Source of the DNA: Collybia mongolica | Taxonomy: Eukaryota > Basidiomycota > Agaricomycetes > Agaricales > Clitocybaceae | Length of the DNA stretch: 64,000 bases | Direction: 5' to 3' | NCBI GenBank assembly: GCA_013420905.1 | Contig: JAAXNY010000024.1 | Coordinates: 1 to 64,000 of the forward strand | Shown: positions 19,121 through 30,260 of the stretch, piece after piece | Position numbering within the stretch: the stretch's first letter is position 1 | Layout of the letters: every line of letters starts with the position of its first letter | Translations under genes and position numbers: made by a program | The notes under the pieces: model-generated | Database searches by the model: none | What the model was told of the DNA's origin: nothing | Seen by the model: the letters and a program-made list of their open reading frames with translations, nothing else

Positions 19121-19408
19121 GTTGTGCCTGAGGAAGAATTAAGGGTTCCAATTTAAGTCGGCAGGGTGGATTGCATGCTTAATAAATATGCTGGGTGTAA
19201 TCCACATGATCGGAAAATCTGCAATCAGATAACAAACCATGTGGTGATGATGATGAGATTAAGTGTCATCATTGCCCCTCATGACCGGCCTGATTGATTG
19301 ATTGGCCCTATTGGCTATTTCTAGCTTGAGGTAGTAATGATAAAATGGGTTTGATAAAACATATGTGCATTGCACACCTATCCCCACCTCAATTACTAGC
19401 AGAACACA

Positions 19409-22400
19409 ATGTCCCACCCACCTGCAAAGAAGAGACGCATCAAGAAAAATGTCCTGCATGAAGATGATGATCTTGCATTTGATTCTGTTACCATAGAGCG
19501 TGTACAAGTGAAAACACAATGAGGCATTGTGGAGAAAAAAGTGGAAGTACCACTACATCCAGCAATACATGGTGGACAAGAGGTATCAGGTCAACCATGG
19601 GTTGAAAGTGTAACTGAGACATTGATTGATACTGGCAATGACCCAATTGATCTGGATAATAGCCAGCCAGTGGCATCACAGGGGAAGGTAAGTGCATTAT
19701 GAAAAGAGTCTGAAACATACTAAATGCATAGCAGGACCAATCATATTACTTGCAAGAACATGCGAAACATTGGGAAGGTATATTACAGGCTCTCCTAGCA
19801 CGTGAATCTTTGCCAGAAGGCAAATGCAATGTATGTGCCGAACGGGAGGCTCGCTGGCGTTGCCGAGATTGTCATAGGGGCCGGATGATGTGCCGTGGGT
19901 GTTTCTGACATTACCATCAGGACAATCAGTTGCATTGCATTCAGTATTGGACTGGGGAGTATTTCCGGGATGCGGCACTCTGGGAGGCGGGTGTCTACAT
20001 GTTGGTTCAACATCAAAATGGGGCACCAATATGTGAGGCCTTAAAGAAGCAGATGCACACTCTAAACATGTTAGAAGAAAGTACTGATATTGCTGAGGAG
20101 CAAAAGGCATCTGAGGCACCAGCTGGAAATTCAAGATCGGCATCAGCATCAGCATCAGCATCGGCATTGGCATCGGAATCGGAATTGGCATCGGCATCAG
20201 CATCAGCATCGGCATCAGCAACTCAGTATCACAGGGTCTCGGATTGCATGGATTTACCATCATGGCAAAGAGAAGATCATGATAATGAGGCAGATAGAGA
20301 CACTATGCTCAAAGAGGATGATGAAGAACACATAGTGGAAGATGAATTGGGCTTGCTTGTACCTGCTGTGCCAGATGTGGCCGAGGACCTGCCAACGGTC
20401 AATCTGGCATCCAAAAATGCGGCCAGACAGCCACCTTGCCAAGATGCTCTGGTCAATCCTTATGTCCGCGTGGTTCATACAAATGGCATACATCACCTGG
20501 CACTTGTTTCCTGTCCATGTCAGGGATCGGATTGCCTTCCATCAGACCTTGTGTTTTCCGGTCTGATGCCAACAAGCTTTGAAACAATCCGGACAGTGTT
20601 TACACTGGCTGTCCTTGACGATTTTCGTTTCTCTAGTCTAGAGCTTAAAGCTTCAGCATATCAATATTTTCAGCTGCTCAGGCGTTACACAAACCCCATG
20701 GCTCCAGCAATGGTACCAAATATATATCATGAACTGCGTAGGCTTTCTCGTATTTGGCAATGGATTAAGAAGTTGAAGTGGGCCGGATTCGGCCATGGAA
20801 AGGCCAATCCGGAGAATCCGGCACTGGGTGAAATGGCCATATTTTGTCCCACCTGCCCCCAACCTGGAATCAACCTGCGTGATGATTGGAAAACAGATGA
20901 GAACAGGTAAGATACAATCCAGTGTCTGGTTCTCATTGCATAACCATCTGTGGGGTTGCAGATGGGTATATCGGCCATCGCTTACGGCTGATGGAAACTT
21001 CAAGGCTGACCATGTGCGGCAGAAGGGCATTGTGAAGGATGTCTGGCTATCAGAGGGTGGTGGAATGATGGGAAAAAGAGCTGATTATGAGCAATTTTTG
21101 CTCTCTGCTAGGGAATGCAAAACGGTAAGCCCCTTTGCTGAAGATAAGAATGATTGAAAAAACTGCATATGCTCAGAAAGCACCATGTGAAAACAAGTTC
21201 CGGGCAGTAGAACAGGCTCTCCTTGCATCTAAGGCATGCGATATCACAGGAATTGTGGCTATTGCATGTGCCCGTCATGGATGTTTTGTTCCAAACAGTA
21301 TTGCTAACCTTTACCGAGGTGAACAGCAAAAAAACATTGATTGGTCATTTCTCAAAGCCCTGGAGGCTTTTGGGATTGATCCAGATCAAGGTGTGACATT
21401 TATATATGATATTGTCTGCCAATATTGGGTTTATTTACACTGGCGGATTGGCCACTTGCTACTGGCCGGATTGCAAGTAGATCCTGCAATTGGTCTATTT
21501 CATGTTCATGGGCACAAGGAACAGTGTTTTTTTCAGTATGCTACCTCATTCATAGCAGGTGCTGGAATGGTTGCAGGGGAAATTCTGGAATCTCTGTGGG
21601 CAGGGCTGAATTCGGTATCACCGGCAATGCGAACGGCAACGCTGGCACATCGGGCTGAAATGATGGATAATCATGTCACAGATTCAAATCACAAGAAAGG
21701 CTTGAACATGGGTGTGTACATACTCCACTAGGCCAATCTTGTTGCTAAATATTTTCAGTGTCCTCATTGTGCAAACAATTTGAAGAGGCCCAGACCATGG
21801 CAAAGCATGCTAATCAATATTTCATGAACATGACAGATGCCATCCCAATAGAGAACACTCAGGTGTGGGAACAGGAAATAAAGATGGCAGAGGACCAGCA
21901 TTGCAATAACCCAGCCATGATGGATGTCCTTGCAACACGGAAAGTCAGTTCAGATCCGGAAGCGGATTCGGCCAATGTCGGATTGCACACTGGCACAAGT
22001 GAAGGTGAAAGGTGGATACAGTTAGCGCTTAGCATTGAGGAGCAACAGTGTGTTGTAAACATATGGCTTGCAATTAAAATACTCAATAACCTATTAGGCT
22101 GGACTTACAAGATCGGGTTCTCCACCTCTGGAAAAACCCACGGGAGGACGATCGGCAAGAAGTGGAACAGCTTTGGCAACTCTTGGTTGCATTGATGGAC
22201 AGTTTGGACAGTGTGAAAGAGGAAATCCGCATAGGCTTTCACGAGCTACGCAGATTTGAGGACAGCAATATGCTTGGACACTTTGAAAATATTGATGGCA
22301 TTAGTTCATATTCCACAGACAACAATCCACTGGCCAGTGCAGGGATTGGCCTGGAGGAGCCACTTTTGATTCCGCCCAAAGATAGGGTACTGTCTATGCC

Positions 22401-23136
22401 CTCGACATGCCTGCCATCCACCCATCTGTACTGTGTAATGGAACTCCGGCAATGGAAAGAGATGGCTGATCGGCATCTATCTGCCCTTCGTGCTGTGATT
22501 GCAGACAAATCCTTCCAGTATTCACACGTCATCTGCAATGCACCACGGAAGGCAGTTACAACCCGTTCATGGAACCAGATATCCAAATTAAATGATCAGA
22601 TTGCACTGCATTGCCGTGCATATGGCCAATGCCGTGCGGCCATGATCCGGCTCGGCGCCGATGCCGACACCCTGAAAAAATATCAATTATTGCAAAGGGA
22701 GGATGTAAAGAGCAGTACTGCTATTTTGGACCCAAATATACCAGGATCAACCAAGGTGAAGCTGTCATGGATCTGGCAATATCATAATGTCAATGATATG
22801 GATTCAGTTTCACTTCTTGAATGTAATTATGCTTGTAAACCAAGCCACACAGTGCTAATTAATAATAATCTAGTTAACCGTGTGCACTGGCTTCGCGCCC
22901 GAGCACATAAACATCGCTGGAATGAGGAAGCAATATTAGTTGGCTATGAGATGGAATGGACAGTCCGTTACTACCGTCGACAAGCAGACATCTGGAAGGA
23001 AAGACAAATAGATACCAGGAACTCAGCTGGCGCTCAGGCATATGCTGCACGGAAATCGGCCACTTGGGTTACAATTGCCAAGGCCGCTCAATGGCAGTTT
23101 GAGGCCGTGAATCCGAACTTTGAGCAGATTGCGTGA
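19409..23136 (+). pseudogene. KDZ transposase with cysteine cluster, two in-frame stops
   Basis: Modelled exons are 19409-19687, 19735-20906, 20962-21124, 21177-21711, 21759-22047 and 22098-23136, giving about 1158 codons. A zinc-binding cluster (CNVCAEREARWRCRDCH..CRGC..HYH..HCIQYW) precedes the KDZ RNase H-fold catalytic domain. That domain has ARHGCFVP, FIYDIVCQYW, the HVHGHKEQC segment and AGEILESLWAGLN, with conserved acidic residues. A (TCAGCA)n stretch encodes a Ser-Ala run near 20140-20220. TGA stops at 19520-19522 and 19906-19908 both fall where Arg (CGA) is expected, so the copy is decayed by C-to-T change. All splice sites otherwise keep frame, so decay is recent. Confidence 0.8.
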
Positions 23137-23222
23137 CCGGCTTATGTAACAGCTGACCATACTGATCAATATTGATAAAATAAAATTATTTTCTTATCAT
23201 TGTGCCTACAAACTGTCTTAAG

Positions 23223-25361
23223 ATGCCCAAAGCTTACCTCACTCTGTTTGACCCCCTCATTATTAATGGAGCAGATACTTTAATTGAAGACCTGGATAGT
23301 CTACAAAGGGTGATCTTCTATTGTGAATCACACTTCCGAGCAGCACTATCTGCCATTGCCCAAGCATCCAGCAGGGCACAGGAAGCACTACAGATTAACC
23401 TCTTCAATGAGTTGGTATGTCCCCCAATTTGGCATGTTTTTGTGTACATTCCAACAAATTTTCAGGATTTTGCTTTGGCATGCATCGGATCGGCCACCGC
23501 CACTGGCCGCAACATACAGGTCCCAATCATAACCAGATCCCTTGCTGCCGCTCGGTCACTCACCACATCCGATCAGCAAATGCTTGACTACTCAGAGCCA
23601 TTCAAGTTGTTACTTGATGCTAGCACCACCTACAACGATCCTACTGCAGTTGTTGCCAAATATCAACTGAGCTGGTGGGTCGGCCGTGCAAAACTGGCAA
23701 ACCCTTCCCACTATATCAATAGCAAGACTATTGGAAAAGCGCTGAGGTTTGATTTGAAGTATCATTCTGAAGTGGCCCAAGCAGCAATACCATCTGCCGT
23801 TGATATGCCAGTATCAGCAAACACATGGCCGATCGGCCAATCGGCTCAGCTTGATTTCCCAATGGCCCTCCAAGGTTTGCAGCGTTGGGTTGATGCTCAC
23901 ATAATCCCTCAGTACAGCCAAATGAGACAAACTATCCGGCGCGCTTCTGGCTTTAACAAATTATTTGAAGCTGCCGTGTTGAAAGAGACTGAATCCATGT
24001 TCAGGGACAATCCACTGCCAATGCAGCAGCGAGCCACCCTCGGCCACACTGTAGAGGATGAAGCCCGTGCAGAACAACAGCGGCTAGAGTCAGCACCACT
24101 CCTCAAATGGTCTGCTGGTATCACTCTATCTATGGATGATGTCCGCCAGCTTGTGCGCTCAGATAACCGTGATTTTGCACAGCCACATTCTGGGTATGAT
24201 GCAAGCCTGGCCAATAGCGCGGAAAGTGGCAGTTATTCTAATGCCAATGAAACCTTCCCTAGTGATGTACACTTCAGCCCACTCAGCAAGGATATCCAGG
24301 ATCCTCCAGAGCTGTCCCCCCTTCAAATACCATCTCACTTTTCTTTTTGGCCTTTAAGGTTTGGAAAATCAGGACACAGTGGCAGGTATCCATTGGGAAA
24401 ACTCCCTACTCACACTCCTGGTCTGGATCTCCCTGGCATGCTGAGCTCGGCCATGCTGGCCGTTGGTTCAACTGCACCGTCCCCCGCACCCCATCCTACC
24501 CCATTAGCACTAAACAAAGATACCCATATGTCCACAGATAGTCAGGCAGGTCCCTTATCCCCCCAAGCAAATATATCTTTCATTTCTTCCACTGACATTC
24601 AGGCGGCTGATCGGATTGCTTCCTCACTGGCACCAGCGCTGGCATCTCCCATGCCTACAATTTTGCCTACTCCTTCGGCCCCGCACCACCGTGTGTTTAT
24701 TAAAGCCCAGCCAGTAGATCAGGCATCTTCAGATGATGAATCAGCCCCCCCCCAACGTATCACACAAGCCCCAGCCCATGTACCCACCATAGCTGCAGCA
24801 GCCACAATGTCGGATTGGGTTGGTGATGCCACGTCGGCCACTCCAACTTCGGCCGTGGATGCAGTGGCCATGATACCATCGGATGAGGGAAGTCATGATG
24901 GCTCCGCTTCAGCCCGGGATGCTGTGGCTATGATCTCATCTGACGAGGGAAGTCATGGGGGTGCAGCCAATCCATTGTCAGCTCTTGCTGCATTGGCTAT
25001 GATCTCGGATGGGGAAAGTGGTGCTGCTTCGGCCACTCCAATTTCGGCTATGGATGCGGTGGCCATGATATCGTCGGATGAGGGAAATCATCATAGCTCT
25101 ACTTTGGCCACTGCAATTTCGGTCCCGGATGCAGTGGCCATGATATCATCAGATGAGGGAAGTCATAGTGGCTCAGCTTCGGACGGGGGAGGTGGTTCTG
25201 CTTCAGCCGCTGCAATGTCGGCCATTGATGCAGTGGCCATGATATCTTCAGATGATGAACCACTTGTACATCCAGGTCCATACAATGCGGAGTCTTTTAG
25301 AGATGTTCCCAACACCTGGCTGGACTATACAGGTTCTGGATCTGATGGGGAATATTTGTAG
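23223..25361 (+). CDS. KDZ element second ORF with repeated SUMO-interaction-like motifs
   Basis: About 695 aa with a probable in-frame intron at 23415-23465 (GTATGT..TTTCAG); reading through it also keeps the frame. The ATG at 23223 is the first in frame. The N-terminal half is helical and unrecognised. The C-terminal third is Ser/Ala/Pro-rich and disordered looking. Between about 24850 and 25260 a motif of the form DAVAMISSDEGSH recurs about six times. Each copy has a hydrophobic V-A-M-I core followed by Ser/Asp/Glu, which fits a phospho-regulated SUMO-interaction motif. It lies 86 bp downstream of the transposase on the same strand and has no stop codons, unlike the transposase. Confidence 0.65.
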   Translation: MPKAYLTLFDPLIINGADTLIEDLDSLQRVIFYCESHFRAALSAIAQASSRAQEALQINLFNELVCPPIWHVFVYIPTNFQDFALACIGSATATGRNIQVPIITRSLAAARSLTTSDQQMLDYSEPFKLLLDASTTYNDPTAVVAKYQLSWWVGRAKLANPSHYINSKTIGKALRFDLKYHSEVAQAAIPSAVDMPVSANTWPIGQSAQLDFPMALQGLQRWVDAHIIPQYSQMRQTIRRASGFNKLFEAAVLKETESMFRDNPLPMQQRATLGHTVEDEARAEQQRLESAPLLKWSAGITLSMDDVRQLVRSDNRDFAQPHSGYDASLANSAESGSYSNANETFPSDVHFSPLSKDIQDPPELSPLQIPSHFSFWPLRFGKSGHSGRYPLGKLPTHTPGLDLPGMLSSAMLAVGSTAPSPAPHPTPLALNKDTHMSTDSQAGPLSPQANISFISSTDIQAADRIASSLAPALASPMPTILPTPSAPHHRVFIKAQPVDQASSDDESAPPQRITQAPAHVPTIAAAATMSDWVGDATSATPTSAVDAVAMIPSDEGSHDGSASARDAVAMISSDEGSHGGAANPLSALAALAMISDGESGAASATPISAMDAVAMISSDEGNHHSSTLATAISVPDAVAMISSDEGSHSGSASDGGGGSASAAAMSAIDAVAMISSDDEPLVHPGPYNAESFRDVPNTWLDYTGSGSDGEYL

Positions 25362-25401
25362 TATATATGTATGTAACTGTTGCTGCTCTCTCAGTATTGG
25401 A

Positions 25402-25678
25402 ATACATATCTAGCCGTTGGCCATCGATGCTACACTATTGCCATATGGCTCAGGACTATATGTAGTCCGTGCCGAATATGAATACTGTACGGCCACGCGG
25501 AAATACATATCTATCCGTTGGGGCCATGCGTGGTCCGCTAGAACCGCATGGTACGATTACATGTAGTTACATATTTCTATTGTAGCGGACAATGTAGCGT
25601 CCGCGGACCGTACCATACACTACATTGTATATGCCCGCTGGACCGTATGGTACGTTACATTGTAGCTTACATATGTGA
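25402..25678. repeat. Subterminal repeats at the right end of the KDZ element
   Basis: Two direct copies of an 'AATACATATCTA.CCGTTGG' motif lie near 25402 and 25500. ACCGCATGGTACGATTACAT (about 25550) recurs as ACCGTATGGTACGTTACATT (about 25651). An inverted partner GGACCGTACCATACACTACA (about 25603) lies between them. Arrays like this are usual transposase-binding sites near the ends of large DNA transposons. Confidence 0.5.
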
Positions 25679-25768
25679 CCTTGTTAGTGTAATGGTACAA
25701 CATGCACCGGCTGAATATTGGATCAACGTCCTGTCAGACAAGGCTGGGTTTGAATTCCCAGCAAGAAG
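25679..25768 (+). tRNA. tRNA-like sequence, probably a tRNA relic or SINE head
   Basis: It has an A-box-like TTAGTGTAATGG and a B-box-like GGTTTGAATTCC, and CTTG/CAAG at its ends can pair. The T-arm has a six-base stem with an eight-base loop, and I could not fold a proper anticodon stem. It is therefore unlikely to be a working tRNA. Confidence 0.25.
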
Positions 25769-25848
25769 TGTTTGTCGCCCATAATTGCTTTTTGGTTTTA
25801 GATTCAATCGAAGTGTCCTTTCTTAACGTACTTGTGGTAGTGATAAGG

Positions 25849-25884
25849 GGTCTACTTAGGTACAATGGTCTACTTAGGTACAAT
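25849..25884. repeat. Tandem duplication of an 18-bp unit
   Basis: GGTCTACTTAGGTACAAT occurs twice in a row (25849-25866 and 25867-25884). It lies in the intergenic stretch between the KDZ element and the next gene. Confidence 0.7.
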
Positions 25885-26238
25885 TCTGTGCTTGTGTGTA
25901 CCTTGTGAGGAACTACTTCGCGTTCTGATGAACTGAACTCATTCTATAAATACGGATCCTATTTATAGAGCCTTCCATAGATCTCGGCCCGGTGTTTCAC
26001 CTTGACAGACTATCTTTGTAGCTTCGGCATTCAGTAGCAAGCAATCAATGATCACAAGTCGAGGGCACACCCGGACTGCTGACTTCACTCTGGGCGGCCC
26101 ACTTCTTTGATCTTTATCACCACACAGTATTGAAACGATGTCTGTGAACCTGTCTTCACCGATTGCAATTTACAGTTGTCAAAGTGTGTTTATAAACTGT
26201 ATAATCGGCAGAGAGTAAATTGAGTAGCAAACACCACC

Positions 26239-26788
26239 ATGAAATTCGTCTCAGTCTCCCTTGCCACCCTTGTTTTCTCTGTCGCCCCGGCTTCCAGCAG
26301 TCCTTTAAATATTCTCCAGGAGAGAGGTGATTGCACCATCCACACCGATGGCCCAGTGCCATGCATGACTCTTCCCAGCTTGTGCTCTGAGATTGTTGGT
26401 TTTTTTCCTTCTGGAAGCGTATGTTTCATCTGTACTATACTATTCAAAAGAGGCAAATCAGCGTCTTTAGAACATGGTGTCTTCCTGTTATACAAGAGGT
26501 GATATAGTTGGCGAATCTTGGTGTGTATCCACCTTTATATGTCATAAGCTTTGCGTCGACAAGGTATCTAGCTTTTGGGATATGACCACTATCAACGGTA
26601 CAAGGTGCTTTGTCTCGGACACTTCCGTCAGTCCTCCTTGCTCTTGTGAGTTCTCTTCCAATGATACAAACTTCGCTGCAATTTTCTCTACAGTAATACT
26701 CCCAGAATGCCAAGCTCCTAAAAACGAACATTGGTTAGAACCTGGAGGTTGCCTCCAGAGTGCCCCCATTTGCTCGATATATTCTTAG
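26239..26788 (+). CDS. Secreted cysteine-rich protein, 2 exons
   Basis: Exons 26239-26418 and 26471-26788 with a 52-bp GT..AG intron give 165 aa. The first ~20 residues (MKFVSVSLATLVFSVAPASS) are a clear signal peptide. The mature part has about 13 cysteines, several in C-x-C or closely spaced pairs, so a disulfide-rich extracellular protein is expected. A TATAAA at 26191-26196 lies 43 bp before the ATG. I recognise no family. Small secreted cysteine-rich proteins in fungi may act in host interaction, adhesion or defence, but nothing here shows which. It is not a hydrophobin, because the eight-cysteine CC..CC spacing is absent. Confidence 0.7.
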
Positions 26789-27519
26789 TAAAGATAAACT
26801 CCAAAAACTGTAGAGTACGGTATCAGGGAATGCACATTAACACCCTCGTCCCATCATGGAAAACTAGATATGACTCCATGGATGATTCACGTTTTAGTAA
26901 CAAAATCACATTGGAGGGTGCAACATAGAGGATAAGTGCATATATAACATAGATCAGATGCGCGCACCTTCACTATGTATTTTTTTGGCAGGGATTAAAC
27001 ATGGTCATGGACATCCACCGTTACCCGCAAAGGTTCCTCGCGTACTTTTCAGCTAATTTATTTAGGGGTGACCTTGATATGATTACGTGAACTACTCGCA
27101 TGGCAGAAACCTCGAAATCTTAATAGTAAAAAGGTGCTTGTATTACATGAATTTTCGTGCCGGCCCAGGCTTAGTCCAGACCCTGTCAATGTCATGTGCT
27201 CAACGTGTTGAATCCACGTGATTCATTTTGTTCTTTTGCTGATCAATGACCAGCATCGTTACTCTTGTGAACAAGGACGAGGATATGTTCAGAGGTCAGT
27301 ACCTGAACCCGATGCAATATTCAACCTTATGTTCTGACTGTCTCATCGCGTCTCCTAATCTCTTTCAGTGAACTTTATCCGAGCACATCGGTTCGGGGAG
27401 GTTCTTAACTGAAACAACAAAGCACCACTTTTCGTCGCGAGCAGGATCTCTTTTGCTCTTCGGAAACGGACTCATTTAACAAATTCAGGCGGAATTAAGT
27501 TCACCAGTCGAACTGACCA
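26789..27519. other. Intergenic, no feature recognised
   Basis: I see no convincing ORF, RNA gene or repeat here. It separates the cysteine-rich gene from the first F-box gene and should hold the latter's promoter. Confidence 0.4.
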
Positions 27520-28929
27520 ATGTCACTACCCTCAAGCTCGCACCTTTCTATTCCAAAAGAAAATTCAAAAACGCGATCCGTATCCACGGCTGGTATATCA
27601 AAGATTCCCAATGAACTACTCGCAGAAATCTTCAAATTATCCACTCCTAAGCCCATAACGATCTTCCCTGGTCTTGAAAGTGATGACCTTCCCTGGGCAC
27701 TATTCGGCATTTGCAAAAGATGGCGGCATATTGTGACAGGAATGCCAGAGTTATGGGCAAACATTATGATCGAATACGAGGACGACCCATCAATTCCAGT
27801 AGCCAACTCCTCAGATCCCAAATATGTCACAAGAATTGGCCACGAAACCCTTTTACGAAGCGGCAACATGCCGCTTTCCCTTCAAATCAATTCTCGAAGG
27901 TACAACATGGAGGACCAAACGCCGTTGATCAACCTTGTTCTTCTCCATTCCAATAGAATAAGATACCTCAAACTCGTCCTCTACGAAGAGGCACTTCGGA
28001 AACTACTCACTTTACCACCACTCAACTTGGAGCACCTCAAGTTCCTGTCCATTTCTTGCTATGATGGGCTAGATGAAAGCGTATCGTGCTCGGTTTTTAA
28101 TAATGCACCTCTCCAAGTTGCCGAACTCCAACTTTACGAGTGGCTACCAATGCCACTCGGCTCTCCCAGCACACACCTAACGTACTTATCAATATCCTTG
28201 GACTTTGACCTCACACCCGAAAAAGCGCACGAAATTCTAAAGCTACTTCCCGGGCTCATTTTCCTGCGGATCCCATTATCTTCCGATGACCCACTCGAGG
28301 AAACGGACCATACTCCACTCCCGATCTTTCCAGCTTTAAAAACACTCTTCGTAAATTCCTCTCAGCCTGAGTTGCTATTAGTCTTTTTCAAGCCACTCAC
28401 GCTGCCTGGTCTCACTCGATTAGAGATTCAGCCTTCGGAATGGGCGCCGCAGATTGAAAATTCTGATTGGGATTGTTCCTCTGTCTTTTCCATGGTCTCC
28501 TCCTTCCGTCAGCTCGATACCTTTACGATTACTCTTCCTATCCCTGACAACTACGACATGGACTCCTTCCTCCTGTCTCTTCCCAGCATCGTTAAGCTCG
28601 GGCTTCAGGAGATTTCGCGACCGACGCTCCGTTTGATATATTCGGGCGAGGTGCTACCGAATTTGCAGACTCTTCAGGTTCCCGTAACGTCCGAGACACT
28701 CCCGATGCATTTGGCCATGATGAGCAATTCTCCTGGGCGTAGTTTTGGGGTCAAAGCTATAATATATGCGAGCGCTTGGGAAAGGTACTTGGAATTTGAT
28801 GCCAGCGAGGACGAAAGACGGCTAGTCGAGCAGCTTAAAAATGAGGGACTTCTACAATTGGAGCACTATCATGAACCTTATGCTCGTATCGAAAGAATTG
28901 TCCCTTGTGACCTGAGACCATGGGATTAG
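27520..28929 (+). CDS. F-box protein 1 (single exon)
   Basis: 469 aa. An F-box at about residues 25-75 reads SKIPNELLAEIFKLS..LPWALFGICKRWRHIVTGMPELW, the agaricomycete form. F-box proteins bind Skp1 and present substrates to SCF ubiquitin ligases. The remainder consists of leucine-rich, repeat-like segments (LKLVLYEEAL, LEHLKFLSIS, LTYLSISLDF, LTRLEIQPSE) of the kind that form a substrate-binding solenoid. There are no introns and the ORF is intact. The substrate is unknown. Large, fast-evolving families of such genes are typical of agaricomycetes, and three more lie within the next 13 kb. Confidence 0.85.
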   Translation: MSLPSSSHLSIPKENSKTRSVSTAGISKIPNELLAEIFKLSTPKPITIFPGLESDDLPWALFGICKRWRHIVTGMPELWANIMIEYEDDPSIPVANSSDPKYVTRIGHETLLRSGNMPLSLQINSRRYNMEDQTPLINLVLLHSNRIRYLKLVLYEEALRKLLTLPPLNLEHLKFLSISCYDGLDESVSCSVFNNAPLQVAELQLYEWLPMPLGSPSTHLTYLSISLDFDLTPEKAHEILKLLPGLIFLRIPLSSDDPLEETDHTPLPIFPALKTLFVNSSQPELLLVFFKPLTLPGLTRLEIQPSEWAPQIENSDWDCSSVFSMVSSFRQLDTFTITLPIPDNYDMDSFLLSLPSIVKLGLQEISRPTLRLIYSGEVLPNLQTLQVPVTSETLPMHLAMMSNSPGRSFGVKAIIYASAWERYLEFDASEDERRLVEQLKNEGLLQLEHYHEPYARIERIVPCDLRPWD

Positions 28930-29803
28930 CACGAAATACAACATACCTACCTTTAATCAGACTTGTGGCTTTGGATGCCAAATTGAGCCACTCGCAAGTC
29001 TAACGTCCGCATGAGTGGCTTTGTAATCAGTGCACTGGTGCGTAGCCGGATTGGGCGGATGGATACGGTTGAGACCGTGCATGTGACTGGTTGGACAGTA
29101 CAACAATATCATTACTGTTGGATATGAGCTTGTGGGGACTGGAGCGCCAGCATGAGGGAAGGAAAGATGACGCTACGAGGCACACGGGTTGTCCGCTTGA
29201 CACGAGATATAGAACGCATTGGCAGCAGAGCCTGAGGTCTAGAATTTTCTAATTATTCAGAAAACGTCGACGATGATTCTCGGCGCACTTCCTAATGGGT
29301 CCCCAGTGTCCCAACTGGAGCCAAGGAAACACACATTTGGATTGATATCTATACATTATTATACAGAGTATACTTTTCGATAGATACTACTCACATGGAG
29401 GGCGCTAATTCCATTCGTTGGGGCACGCCTAATGCAGTAATCAGAGAAAAAGTTACACTATAGCACGACCGATCGCAGCAAATATTTCGTTGTACAGTCC
29501 TTAATAATTCGAGGGACCCGCTCTGTAGGGTAATATCCTGTAAAATACGCTCTTCTTTCTTCGGCTGTGAGATTCCGGACTGCCTCAGGGGAATCCAATG
29601 CCGGTAGATTATGCTGACGTGTATTTTGGGTTTTTATGGGGGATGGATAAGGTGGGCCTACTTACTGGCAATTCCGTGGGGTTCTCGTTATTAGAAAACA
29701 TAACTATTTCAAAACGCACAGCATCACCAGGACGCAGGTTTTAATTGTATGTCTGCAGGCCAAAACAAATAAAAAAAAGTGGACATATATAGGTAGGAAA
29801 AAC
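28930..29803. other. Intergenic, no feature recognised
   Basis: The tail of the F-box gene is followed by short, scattered ORFs in all frames. Nothing with domain-like sequence was seen. Confidence 0.35.
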
Positions 29804-30194
29804 TCATGTACGACGTACATAGGCACAAATGCGACGAACATCTTTGGGTTCTTTCTTAATCGATTCAAGTTCTTCTTTCAGTTCCGCAAAGGCGCGGTTT
29901 GGTGCGGCAGAAAACCTGGAGGTTCGCCCCCTATCCTTAAGATAAGCAACATTGATCCTAGACTGGGATAATCGAACCTGGAAGACACGCAAGCAGTCTG
30001 GATGAATATAAAAGGCTTTCTTGCAAATCCTTGTCTGTAGCTCAAGGTTTCCTACGTTCGTTGTTGACTATGGTTATCGCCGTGTAAAAGATGAAATTAC
30101 CATGGGCTTTGAGGATGTCATCCCTGTACCGCTCAGACAAGGCGATATCCCTGGAGGTGGGCGGGTTCGATGGGGGTGTAGAATATGACGCCAT
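29804..30194 (-). CDS. Possible small two-exon gene, unknown
   Basis: Two open minus-strand segments lie close together. The first starts at an ATG at 30194 and encodes MASYSTPPSNPPTSRDIALS and a charged helix. The second ends at 29804 and encodes a basic, charged helix (AELKEELESIKKEPKD). A GT..AG intron between them is plausible, but I could not find one that joins both frames cleanly. No family is recognised. This could be a real short gene or chance ORFs. Confidence 0.2.
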
Positions 30195-30260
30195 TGTTCC
30201 ATGACTGACAGTGGGGAGACGGATGTGGGTGGGGTCAGTTATTCTGGTAAAAAAAAGCAC

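Larger units (their letters stand above)
18950..25680 (+). mobile_element. KDZ-family DNA transposon, left end cut by the Gypsy insertion
   Basis: It contains a leftward accessory gene fragment (18950-19120), a six-exon KDZ transposase with a cysteine cluster (19409-23136), a second rightward ORF (23223-25361), and subterminal repeats after 25400. The LTR element inserted in the accessory gene, so the left terminus should lie beyond the tandem Gypsy array, outside the window. I did not find an exact right terminal repeat or target duplication, so the right boundary is approximate. Confidence 0.7.

Noticed and set aside
20140..20230. Ser-Ala repeat as a separate gene on the minus strand (Met-Pro/Leu-Met repeats)
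   Set aside because: It is a hexanucleotide microsatellite inside the KDZ transposase exon; the reverse frame is a shadow.
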